Assembly (NCBI GenBank): GCA_041617155.1 | Contig: JBFJPL010000093.1 | Span: 1-15,611, forward strand | Direction of reading: 5' to 3' | DNA: 15,611 nt | Origin: CAMYKD01 sp041617155 | GTDB lineage: Bacteria > Pseudomonadota > Alphaproteobacteria > Kiloniellales > JAKSDN01 | In this document: piece after piece, positions 1 to 6,572 of the stretch | Layout of the letters: each line of letters opens with the position of its first letter | How positions within the stretch are numbered: position 1 is the first letter of the stretch | Notes under the pieces: generated by a model | The model's database searches: none | Told to the model about the DNA's origin: nothing | The model's input: the letters and a program-made list of their open reading frames with translations, nothing else | Translations under genes and position numbers: made by a program

Positions 1-181
1 GCGCGCCTTCGTCGCCTCGTTCGAGGGGCGCTTCACGCTGGGCGCCCTGGTCAGCTTCCTGGTCACCGTGGCTGGCGTGTCGATCTTCAACATCGGCGCG
101 CCCTTCTGGGGCCTGGTGCTCGGCTTCGCCGTCTCCTGGTTTCTCGAGCGCGCCGACTTCGAGGCCGGCGCCGAAGCCTGA
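1..181 (+). CDS. C-terminal end of a membrane transporter, probably benzoate/H+ symporter BenE family (5' truncated)
   Basis: The open frame enters from the left edge (first full codon at base 2) and stops with TGA at 179-181, giving 59 visible residues. They contain a hydrophobic stretch (LGALVSFLVTVAGVSIFNIG) followed by APFWGLVLGFAVSWFLER and an acidic tail. The pattern of a helix ending in a Gly-rich turn, then FWGLV-G, matches my recollection of the last transmembrane helices of BenE-family transporters, which import aromatic acids with protons. The start and most of the protein lie outside the window, so the family call rests on this tail only and another multi-pass transporter is possible. 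Codon use is strongly GC-biased, like the genes from 5492 onward. The gene ends just before a repeat shared with the region upstream of the S-formylglutathione hydrolase gene. Confidence 0.5.
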   Translation, partial: RAFVASFEGRFTLGALVSFLVTVAGVSIFNIGAPFWGLVLGFAVSWFLERADFEAGAEA

Positions 182-186
182 CACCA

Positions 187-214
187 CCCGATTGGCGCTT
201 TTCTCGGCGCGGCG
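187..214 (+). repeat. Left copy of a 28-bp imperfect direct repeat
   Basis: Bases 187-214 match 5405-5432 at 25 of 28 positions, sharing CCCGATT, GCGCTTTTC and GGCGCGGCG. Weaker similarity continues into both downstream flanks, ending near a shared GA(A)CCCAAC at about 239-247 and 5470-5478. The copies are 5218 bp apart and bracket the block holding the cyclase, GGT-like and DUF411 genes. The left copy begins 6 bp after the transporter stop codon. Whether these are insertion endpoints or two copies of a dispersed intergenic element cannot be settled from one window. Confidence 0.6.
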
Positions 215-441
215 ATTGTCGCCGGCACCCCCCGCTTGGACCCAACCGTCCGGGAGCGGCCACAGGCGACCGCCAATGGGACCCGTAACCAGGGTCCGCA
301 GTTGCCGCAAAAGCGGCCATTCGTCGCGACCGGACGGCACTTCCGGGTGTGACCCGAAGCTGTCCTTCAGGCTGGATTTGAGTGGGGACTCCCCGGCATC
401 CACCTTGTCGAATAGGATGGGTGGAGAATCAAAAGGAGGCC
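215..441. other. Intergenic region upstream of the cyclase gene with degenerate repeat-like motifs
   Basis: No convincing gene was found here. A short perfect hairpin (CGGCGA, three-base loop, TCGCCG) begins at the edge of the direct repeat at about 210-224. Further on are AAAAGCGGCCATTCG (309-323) and GACCCGAAGCTGTCC (about 351-365). They resemble AGCGG-containing pieces in the other two gaps of this block and look like remnants of a degenerate intergenic repeat. No clear sigma70-type promoter was identified for the cyclase gene. Confidence 0.35.
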
Positions 442-2232
442 ATGATCGCCGAGGAAAGCCTCAACCGTCGGCTTGCTGCCATCCTCGTGGCCGACGTGGT
501 CGGCTACGGCCACCTCATGGAGGCGGACGAAGCGGGAACTCTGCGCGCGGTGAAGCAGCATCGCGGCGACGTGATCGAACCCGCTATCGCGACCAATAGG
601 GGCCGCTTGGTGAAACTTATGGGAGACGGCTCCCTGGTAGAGTTTGCCAGCGTCCTGGACGCGGTGACCTGTGCAACGCAGATCCAGCGGCAGACCGCCG
701 CGCGCAACGCTGGGCTGGTGCCGGATCGCCGCATCGAGCTGCGCATCGGCATCAATTTGGGTGACGTGATCATCGATGGTGAGGATATCTACGGCGAGGG
801 TGTCAATGTGGCCGCGCGCCTGGAGAGCTTGGCTGAACCGGGCGGCATCTGCCTGTCGGGCTCGGTGCACGATGCCATTGGCAACAAGCTGCCACTGCGC
901 TGCGAGTTTCTCGGCGAACAACAGATCAAGAACCTGGAAAGGCCGGTGCGCTGCTATCGAATTCTTGGAGATCACGGGGACCCCAGCCCGCCGCCGCAAC
1001 GCACGGAAACCGGCCCCATCAGCGCGTTCAGGCCGGCAAGCGAACCCACCCTCGCGGTCAAACCCTTCGCGTCGCTCGGCAGTGACTCGGAAGGCGAGGA
1101 TTTCGCCTTTTGCCTGACCAACGGCATCCTCGTTGCCTTGAACCGCATGCCCGACCTCACCGTCATTCAGGACGAGTCGCCGTCGTTTCAACATGCCAGC
1201 AAAATGTCGGCCGAGGAGCTCGGCAAGCGCTTCGCCGTGCGTTTTCTGCTCACGGGCCAAGTGCACAAGCTGGGGTCCAAGGTTCGAGTGAATGCGGAGC
1301 TTCTGGAGTTCCCGAGCGGCCGCATTTTATGGGCCGACAAGCTCGATCGTGAGCTGCGTGACCTCGGCGACTTCTTCGCCATTCAGGACGAGATCACCGA
1401 GGAGATCGTCACCGCCTTGGACATCAAGCTGCTCAGCGGCGAAATGGCGCGCATCACGCGCAAGGTCCTGAACAACCCGGAGGCGCATGATTGCCTCTAT
1501 CACGGGGAACGCATGTTGTGGAAGGCCGCCAACAAGTTGGAGCTGCGCGAAGCGCAGCGGCTGCTCGAGGAGATCATTCGGCTCGAGCCCACGGCGTCCA
1601 TCGGCTACGCGGAAGCGGCGCTGGCCCACTGGGCTGCCGCCTTCTTCGGAATGAGTGACGATCCCGCGCGGTCGCTGGAAAAGGCGGTGGAGCTGGCGCG
1701 AAAAGCCATCGAACTGGACGATGTGACTGGCTATCCCCACATGGTCTTGGCGCAAGCGCATCTGCACAATCGAAACTTTGACGAGGCCAAGGCCGAGGCC
1801 GATCACGCGGTATCCGCGCGACCGAGCTGCCCCGCCTCTTTCGCGATGAAGGCCGATGTCCTCAATCATTTGGGAGAGGCCGGCGACGCCATCGAGCACG
1901 CGCAGCACGCCTTCCGTTTGAGCCCGGTTCACCCGCAGATTTTCCCCGCCATCCTGGCAAGCGCCTACCACGGCGCCGAGCGCTATGAGGAGGCGATAAC
2001 TGCGGCAAGGGACGCGATCCAGCTCGACCCGAGTAAGCCCGAGCCCTACGTGATTTTAGCCGCTTGCGCGGTGGCTCTGGGACATGTTGAGGAGGCTAAG
2101 CAGGCCGTGCAGGAGGTGTTGACGTTGAAGCCTGAGTTCAACCTGGCAGCCTTTGCCAAATTACAGCCCTACAAAGACCAAAAGCACTTAGATCGATTGC
2201 TGGATCAACTGAGAACAGCAGGGTTTGAATAG
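442..2232 (+). CDS. Class III adenylate/guanylate cyclase with TolB-like domain and TPR tail
   Basis: This is a predicted cytoplasmic cyclic-nucleotide synthase of 596 residues. Residues 8-173 form a class III cyclase catalytic domain. The two metal-binding aspartates are present (D18 in VADVVGY, D62 in MGDGSLVEF), as are the transition-state Asn and Arg of VNVAAR (N122, R126), so it should be active. Residues 203-335 form the TolB/FlgO-like region often found in this architecture (LAVKPFASLG, FLLTGQVHK, AIQDEITEEIV). Residues 340-596 are helical TPR-like repeats (for example 409-430, 443-461, 512-533), probably for protein binding. ATG 442 was chosen because the conserved N-terminus MIAEESLNRRLAAIL begins there and AAAGGAGG lies just upstream (432-439), although that spacing is tight. 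In-frame GTG codons at 421 and 382 are alternatives. Codons such as TTA, AGA and ATA are used near the 3' end, unlike the flanking genes, which suggests a separate history. The signal it senses is unknown. Confidence 0.88.
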   Translation: MIAEESLNRRLAAILVADVVGYGHLMEADEAGTLRAVKQHRGDVIEPAIATNRGRLVKLMGDGSLVEFASVLDAVTCATQIQRQTAARNAGLVPDRRIELRIGINLGDVIIDGEDIYGEGVNVAARLESLAEPGGICLSGSVHDAIGNKLPLRCEFLGEQQIKNLERPVRCYRILGDHGDPSPPPQRTETGPISAFRPASEPTLAVKPFASLGSDSEGEDFAFCLTNGILVALNRMPDLTVIQDESPSFQHASKMSAEELGKRFAVRFLLTGQVHKLGSKVRVNAELLEFPSGRILWADKLDRELRDLGDFFAIQDEITEEIVTALDIKLLSGEMARITRKVLNNPEAHDCLYHGERMLWKAANKLELREAQRLLEEIIRLEPTASIGYAEAALAHWAAAFFGMSDDPARSLEKAVELARKAIELDDVTGYPHMVLAQAHLHNRNFDEAKAEADHAVSARPSCPASFAMKADVLNHLGEAGDAIEHAQHAFRLSPVHPQIFPAILASAYHGAERYEEAITAARDAIQLDPSKPEPYVILAACAVALGHVEEAKQAVQEVLTLKPEFNLAAFAKLQPYKDQKHLDRLLDQLRTAGFE

Positions 2233-2658
2233 CCTTATTGCGTGTGTTTTGGCTAAGCCCTCAATGTCTCTTCTTGGCTACAGCCGGCTGTTGCCAGGGG
2301 CCATCCGCGACGGTGAGTTTGGGGCGTTAAGCTGACGTTCTGACCCGTTTCGTCGGGTGCACCCCTGACTCCGGACCTGGTTAGGACACGTCGCTGACGC
2401 CCGGAGATGACCTAAGCTGTGTAAAAACGCCAGCGTTGGTCTTGCGGGCGCAATATCTGAATCGAAAGAGCGGGCTTAGTGAATCATTGATGCGTCAGAA
2501 GAATGTGTTGCGAGTCAATCTTGCGCTCGAAGAACCTCCGCAAGAATTTTCACACGGCCAAGACCCGTTGCAGACATTTGCAGTGCCGGATGCAACCTGT
2601 CTCTCACCTTAGTACGGCCGTTTGATTTAGATCACCGCACTCGCCGGGCCCCGGTGAT
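2233..2658. other. Long gene-poor gap with a decayed, IS-like repeat
   Basis: No credible coding region was seen in these roughly 425 bases. The segment is less GC-rich than its surroundings. Two inverted pieces, GCTGTGTAAAAAC (2416-2428) and ATTTTCACACGGC (2546-2558), are complementary at 10 of 13 positions, and TCTTGCGG / CCGCAAGA extends the relation a little. From memory, blocks with ends of this GTGT(G/A)AAAA style recur between genes in alphaproteobacteria and look like remnants of transposable elements. No transposase fragment could be recognised, so the mobile-element origin is inference. Confidence 0.35.
2416..2558. repeat. Imperfect inverted-repeat element, possible mobile-element remnant
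   Basis: The ends GCTGTGTAAAAAC (2416-2428) and ATTTTCACACGGC (2546-2558) form an imperfect 13-bp inverted repeat enclosing about 117 bp without an open reading frame. The size would suit a MITE-like or solo-end remnant. No flanking target-site duplication was recognised. Confidence 0.3.
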
Positions 2659-2760
2659 ATGGCTTTCGCCGAAATGGCTATGGTGAACTGGCTGACCCGC
2701 GAGCGGCTGTTTGGGGTGCCGACCGCTCGCGTCCTCCTGTGGGCGGCCCAAGCGACATGA
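2659..2760 (+). CDS. Possible 33-residue small ORF overlapping the start of the GGT-like gene
   Basis: An ATG at 2659 opens a 33-codon frame whose TGA (2758-2760) overlaps the ATG of the next gene (2757-2759) in an ATGA arrangement, the classic geometry of translational coupling. The predicted peptide begins MAFAEMAMVNWLTRE and ends LLWAAQAT, and it matches no family I recognise. Its frame is open only back to a TGA at 2623-2625. The ribosome-binding site is weak. It could be a coupling leader peptide, the last remnant of a deleted upstream operon partner, or chance. Confidence is low. Confidence 0.22.
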   Translation: MAFAEMAMVNWLTRERLFGVPTARVLLWAAQAT

Positions 2761-4280
2761 CCCGCGTCGCCATCGCAGCGAGCTCGCAGATCGCGGCGGA
2801 CGCGGGCGCCGATGTGGCCGCGGCCGGCGGCAATGCCGTGGACGCGGCTATCGCGGCGAACCTTGTGCAGTTGGTGACGGAGCCCGGAGTGGTATCGCTC
2901 GCGGCCGGCGCCTTGATCGTCGTCTGGCCAGCGGGCCAGCAGGCGGTCATGGTCGATGGTGCCTCGGAGATGCCGGGCCGCAAGGCACCGGCCGAGCGGC
3001 TGGGCCGAGGCAGGCTGGACGTGATGCTACCCTACGGCGGCGGTACGCCGACCACGGTCGGCTACGCTTCGGTCGCCACCCCGGGCGCGCTCGCCGGCTA
3101 CGCTCTTGCCACGCGACGCTACGGCGGCATTCCTTGGAAGACGCTTGTGGAGCCGGCTTATTGTTACGCGAGAGACGGCTTCCCGCTGCCTGTCGCGTCG
3201 CAACGCTACATCGACCTTACCCATGCGGGCATATTCGGCTGGAACCCGGTTGCTCTACGCCCGCTGCTAAACGCACACGGGGCGCTGAAGTGTGCTGGAG
3301 AAACAATCCGCATCGACGGTCTCGGTGACAGCCTGGCGGCCATCGCGGAGCAGGGCGTCGACGCCTTCTACCGGGGCGACATCGCGGGCTTGATCGCCCG
3401 CGACATGGACGCCAACGACGGACTGTTGTGCCTGGCGGATCTCGAGGCCTACCGGCCCCGCCTTCTGCCGGCGCTCGATGTGATACTGGACGACTGGCAT
3501 CTGGCGACGGCGTCGCTGCCCAGCCTCGGGGGCGCCGTCCTGGCGGCCATGCTGCTGCTGATGCGCGGCATCGGACACGGCGCCTGGACGGCGCGGATGG
3601 CGAGCCATCTGATCGGGGTGCAGACCCGCATCATGCGGTTTCGCAAGCGATGTTTGGACACGTCGGACGCGCTCGGGCGCGACGTCGAGCACCTGTTGGA
3701 ACGCGCGAACAGGATGCCATCGGTGCTCGCCGCGCCGTCGACAGTGCACACATCGGCCGTGGATGGCGATGGGCTTGCGTGTGCCATAACCGCATCCGCG
3801 GGCTACGGTTCCGGGGTCATGCCGCCGGGGACCGGCATTTGGATGAACAACACCCTCGGCGAGGTCGAGCTCAACAAGCGCGGGTTCCATGCGCTGCGGC
3901 CCGGTACGCGCATCCCCTCCAACATGGCGCCAACTACCGGGCGCGGCACCGATGGCTCGGTGTTATCCATCGGTTCGCCGGGAGCGGATCGCATCACCAC
4001 CGCGATCCTGCAAACGGTGACGAACCTCGTCCATCTCGGCATGCCGCTTCAAGATGCGGTCAATCACCCCCGCCTGCACGTCGAGTGGCCGCGGGAAGAC
4101 GAGTGCCGCGTGGCCTATGAATCGGGCATGCCGGTCGACCAACTGGACATCGCGAAACGCCGTTTCGACGGGCTGGACATGTTTTTCGGTGGGGTGAGCG
4201 CCGTGCGCTTCGCACCTCCCGACCGATTCGAGATGGCGGCGGACATCCGCCGAACCGGGGGCACAGCGCTCAGCCCGTAG
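2757..4280 (+). CDS. Gamma-glutamyltransferase family protein, non-canonical subgroup (Ntn-hydrolase fold)
   Basis: This 507-residue protein belongs to the GGT family of N-terminal-nucleophile hydrolases, which self-cleave to expose a catalytic Thr. The N-terminal half carries the conserved AGGNAVDAAIAANL segment (about 23-36) and GYASVATPGALAG (about 102-114). The expected cleavage and nucleophile site is Thr329 in TVHTSAVDGDG, followed by GSGVMPPGTGIWMNNTLGE (352-370) and the oxyanion-type loop GSPGADRITTAI (406-417). Family proteins are usually about 500-580 residues, so the length fits. Where canonical GGTs have a DFRE-type segment whose Arg holds the glutamate carboxylate, this protein has DGASEMPG, so glutathione may not be its substrate. 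The second Gly of the usual SPGG is Ala. No signal peptide is evident, which also differs from periplasmic GGTs. ATG 2757 begins the conserved MTRVAIAASSQIAADAG, and a GTG at 2739 is an alternative start. It may be an acylase or amidase of unknown specificity. Confidence 0.82.
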   Translation: MTRVAIAASSQIAADAGADVAAAGGNAVDAAIAANLVQLVTEPGVVSLAAGALIVVWPAGQQAVMVDGASEMPGRKAPAERLGRGRLDVMLPYGGGTPTTVGYASVATPGALAGYALATRRYGGIPWKTLVEPAYCYARDGFPLPVASQRYIDLTHAGIFGWNPVALRPLLNAHGALKCAGETIRIDGLGDSLAAIAEQGVDAFYRGDIAGLIARDMDANDGLLCLADLEAYRPRLLPALDVILDDWHLATASLPSLGGAVLAAMLLLMRGIGHGAWTARMASHLIGVQTRIMRFRKRCLDTSDALGRDVEHLLERANRMPSVLAAPSTVHTSAVDGDGLACAITASAGYGSGVMPPGTGIWMNNTLGEVELNKRGFHALRPGTRIPSNMAPTTGRGTDGSVLSIGSPGADRITTAILQTVTNLVHLGMPLQDAVNHPRLHVEWPREDECRVAYESGMPVDQLDIAKRRFDGLDMFFGGVSAVRFAPPDRFEMAADIRRTGGTALSP

Positions 4281-4676
4281 CGCAGGGATTGAAGGTTCGT
4301 CGACCCGCAGAGGCCATCAACTCAGCCACCTATACAACCCGTCATCTGCACCGATAGACCAAGTCTTGCAACCCGAAGGTCGGCTCCTGGCCACTTTGCC
4401 CCCTACCAAGCGGACGGAAGTTTGTTCCGGCATACAGCCTACAGCGGAAGTTCGAGTGGGTTTCGACAGCTGTACCCCGAAGAGCAGACCGGGTGCGGTC
4501 GAGGCTCTTAAGGCAAGGTCTGACCCGGCTCGGCTTCGACGGTCAAATGTGCTACCGTTTTCGCCTGGCTGCAGGTGCTGTCCCGGGACCCGGGGGCAAC
4601 GAAGGTCGAGCAGCGTGCCGACACGGTCTAGGAGCCGCCGATGCGCACCGGCGGGATACACTTGGGGAGACAGGCA
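4281..4676. other. Gene-poor gap with degenerate AGCGG-type repeat fragments
   Basis: I found no convincing gene in these 396 bases, and frames open here are short with no family resemblance. AAGCGGACGGAAG (about 4408-4420) and ACAGCGGAAGTTCG (4441-4454) recall the AGCGG-containing pieces at 309-323, and ACCCCGAAG (about 4473-4481) recalls GACCCGAAG near 351. I read this as another decayed copy of a dispersed intergenic element. No clear terminator follows the GGT-like gene. Confidence 0.3.
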
Positions 4677-5120
4677 ATGAAAAGGTTCGCCGTTGTGTTG
4701 GCCGTTCTCGGCGTGATGGGATCGGCGGCCCACGCCATCGCCGACGAGCTGCCGGCGATGACGGTCTGGAAGAGCCCCTGGTGCGGTTGCTGCGGCAATT
4801 GGGTGGAGCATATGCAGGCGGCCGGCTTCGAGGTTCGGGTCGAGGAGGTCGAGGACCTGGGCCTGGTGAAGCGCATGGCGGCGGTTCCGGAGGATCTACA
4901 GTCCTGTCATACGGCGCGCGTGGGCGGTTACACGGTCGAGGGTCATGTCCCGGCCGCGGACGTCGTGCGCCTGCTCGAGGAACGCCCGGACGCTCTCGGG
5001 CTCGTCGTGCCGGGCATGCCGGCCGGATCGCCGGGCATGGAGACCGGAGAGCGCGACCCCTACGACGTTCTCATGCTGAAGCGCGGTGGCGAGACCGAGG
5101 TTTTCAGCTCGCACAGGTAG
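4677..5120 (+). CDS. DUF411 family periplasmic metal-binding protein
   Basis: This is a 147-residue exported protein. Residues 1-20 form a signal peptide (MKRFAVVLAVLGVMG core, cleavage probably after SAAHA). The mature part has the DUF411 hallmarks: WKSPWCGCCGNWVEHM with C36, C38 and C39; SCHTARVGGYTVEGHVP with C77, H78 and H90; and ALGLVVPGMPAGSPGME with M114 and M121. Cys, His and Met at these places suggest soft-metal binding, probably Cu(I). DUF411 proteins often sit near copper-resistance genes, but none is visible here, so the role in copper handling is inferred. ATG 4677 was chosen because GGAG (4666-4669) lies 7 bp upstream and the signal peptide starts there; an in-frame ATG at 4641 would add 12 residues ahead of it. 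The gene stands alone, with gaps of nearly 400 bp on both sides. Confidence 0.85.
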   Translation: MKRFAVVLAVLGVMGSAAHAIADELPAMTVWKSPWCGCCGNWVEHMQAAGFEVRVEEVEDLGLVKRMAAVPEDLQSCHTARVGGYTVEGHVPAADVVRLLEERPDALGLVVPGMPAGSPGMETGERDPYDVLMLKRGGETEVFSSHR

Positions 5121-5491
5121 GGCGGGCGGGGCGCCACTCGTCAACAGAAGGACTCCTCGCGCATCGCCCCACCAACCTGTGACCGCGCCTCAGCACAGCT
5201 TTGTCTCCCCAGAAGCCTCCTGGGCCCCGGCTATCGGTTCCATTTGTGACCGTCTGCGCAAATGTCGCGTTGTGACTAGACCGCGACGATCCGGGCTCCA
5301 CATTCGAGAGTCCGTTTCGCGTCTGGAACCGGTCATTTAGAAGCTGCAGGGCGAACCGCCGGCGCGCGTCGCTTGCCGACTCTCAATGTCAATCTAAGGC
5401 CCTGCCCGATTAGCGCTTTTCAGGGCGCGGCGCATTTGCTCAACTGCCGCGGCACCAAGCCCCCGGCACGAACCCAACGGAACCCCCTGCC
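5121..5491. other. Intergenic region between the DUF411 gene and fghA
   Basis: No gene was recognised in these 371 bases. The right end holds the second copy of the 28-bp imperfect direct repeat (5405-5432), 59 bp before the fghA start. The rest shows no clear hairpin terminator or promoter to the eye. Confidence 0.4.
5405..5432 (+). repeat. Right copy of the 28-bp imperfect direct repeat
   Basis: This segment matches 187-214 at 25 of 28 positions in the same orientation. It lies directly upstream of the fghA start region, whereas the left copy lies directly downstream of the transporter gene. If the intervening 5.2 kb is an insertion, the ancestral order would be transporter, single repeat, fghA. 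Confidence 0.6.
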
Positions 5492-6334
5492 ATGACCCTC
5501 GAGACCGTTTCGGAGAACCTCTCATTCGGCGGCACCCAGGGCGTCTACAGCCACGCCTCGGAGACCTGCGGCTGCGCCATGCGCTTCAGCCTGTTCCGGC
5601 CGCCGCAGGCCGCCCAAGGACCGGTGCCGGTGGTCTGGTGGCTGTCGGGCCTGACCTGCACCGAGGAGAACTTCACGGTCAAGGCGGGCGCGCAGCGGGT
5701 CGCGGCCGAGCTCGGCCTGATCGTCGTGGCGCCGGACACCAGCCCGCGCGGCATCGGCAACCCGGGCGAGGACGAGGCCTACGACTTCGGCAGCGGCGCC
5801 GGCTTCTACGTCGACGCCACGGTCGCGCCGTGGTCGCGGAACTACCGGATGTACAGCTATGTCACCGAAGAGCTGCCGGCGCTCGTGGCGGCCGAGTTTC
5901 CCGCCGACATGGGCGCCCAGGGCATCACCGGCCACTCCATGGGCGGCCACGGGGCGCTCACGATCCACCTGAAAAACCCGGAGACCTACCGCAGCGTCTC
6001 GGCCTTCGCGCCGATCTCGGCGCCGATGCGCTGCCCCTGGGGCGAAAAGGCGCTGGGCGGCTATCTCGGCGCCGACCGCGACGCCTGGCGGAACTACGAC
6101 GCCAGCGAACTGGCGCGCGCGCGGCCCTCCAAGGCCAAGATCCTGATCGACCAGGGCACGGCCGACCAATTTCTCGAGGCGCAGTTGAAACCGGACCTGC
6201 TGGTCGAGGCCTGCGAGGAGTCCGGCCAGCACTTCGAGCTGCGCCTGCAGCCGGGCTACGACCACAGCTATTTCTTCATCGCCACCTTCATCGAGGACCA
6301 CCTGCGCCACCACGCCGCGGCGCTGGCGGGCTAG
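5492..6334 (+). CDS. fghA: S-formylglutathione hydrolase
   Basis: This enzyme hydrolyses S-formylglutathione to formate and glutathione, the last step of glutathione-dependent formaldehyde oxidation in the cytoplasm. The 280-residue length is typical of the esterase D/FrmB family. The alpha/beta-hydrolase triad is visible: Ser149 in the elbow GHSMGGHGA, Asp225 in GTADQFL, and His258 in GYDHSYFF. Family segments WLSGLTCTEENF (50-61) and APDTSPRG (80-87) are intact. ATG 5492 begins the expected N-terminus (METVSENL-like), but the ribosome-binding site is weak (only a short ACGGA near 5477). The partner S-(hydroxymethyl)glutathione dehydrogenase is not in the window. A large palindromic repeat follows the stop. 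The symbols frmB and yeiG are used for the same function in enterobacteria. Confidence 0.95.
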   Translation: MTLETVSENLSFGGTQGVYSHASETCGCAMRFSLFRPPQAAQGPVPVVWWLSGLTCTEENFTVKAGAQRVAAELGLIVVAPDTSPRGIGNPGEDEAYDFGSGAGFYVDATVAPWSRNYRMYSYVTEELPALVAAEFPADMGAQGITGHSMGGHGALTIHLKNPETYRSVSAFAPISAPMRCPWGEKALGGYLGADRDAWRNYDASELARARPSKAKILIDQGTADQFLEAQLKPDLLVEACEESGQHFELRLQPGYDHSYFFIATFIEDHLRHHAAALAG

Positions 6335-6352
6335 CGGCCCGGCCCACGGTCG

Positions 6353-6458
6353 ATCCTTCGAGACGCGCTGCGCGCTCCTCAGGATGAGGTTCGGAGTTTG
6401 ATGGCAGCCGCCACCCTCATGCTCTGAGGAGCCGCGACAGCGGCGTCTCGAAGCATGG
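6353..6458. repeat. Large palindromic intergenic repeat (REP/RPE-like hairpin)
   Basis: Two long complementary arms, about 6353-6389 and 6414-6458, enclose a spacer of roughly 24 bases. The pairing parts include CTTCGAGACGC with GCGTCTCGAAG, GCTCCTCAG with CTGAGGAGC, and GATGAGG with CCTCATG, with small internal mismatches. Elements with CTTCGAGACG and GCTCCTCAGGATGAGG are, from memory, abundant between alphaproteobacterial genes. In RNA this would fold into a long hairpin and could end fghA transcription or protect its 3' end. There is no T-tract, so a classical intrinsic terminator is not claimed. Confidence 0.8.
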
Positions 6459-6530
6459 GAGGCCGGGCACGGCGAAGCCAGGCCCCCAAGCGGCGAGACC
6501 AGGACACTAGGTGCCTGCGCCCGAAACGCT

Positions 6531-6536
6531 TATGAT
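6531..6536 (+). promoter_or_regulatory. Candidate -10 box for the gcvT-glyA fusion gene
   Basis: TATGAT is a good match to the sigma70 -10 consensus and lies 36 bp before ATG 6573, downstream of the palindromic repeat. The -35 position expected at about 6508-6513 (TAGGTG) is poor. No glycine-riboswitch-like leader fits in the short stretch that remains. Weak support. Confidence 0.3.
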
Positions 6537-6572
6537 CGGGGTCCGTTACGGGCTTTGACTGGGGATGGGGCC

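Noticed and set aside
4493..5182. A 229-codon plus-strand frame overlapping the DUF411 gene
   Set aside because: It is the out-of-frame shadow of the DUF411 gene, which has a signal peptide and conserved Cys/His motifs.
5522..6313. A 263-codon minus-strand frame opposite fghA
   Set aside because: It is antisense to a complete hydrolase with catalytic triad, and its composition is typical of GC-driven shadow frames.
6459..6572. Glycine riboswitch upstream of the gcvT-containing gene
   Set aside because: The leader after the palindrome is only about 110 bases and no tandem aptamer-like conserved motifs were recognised.
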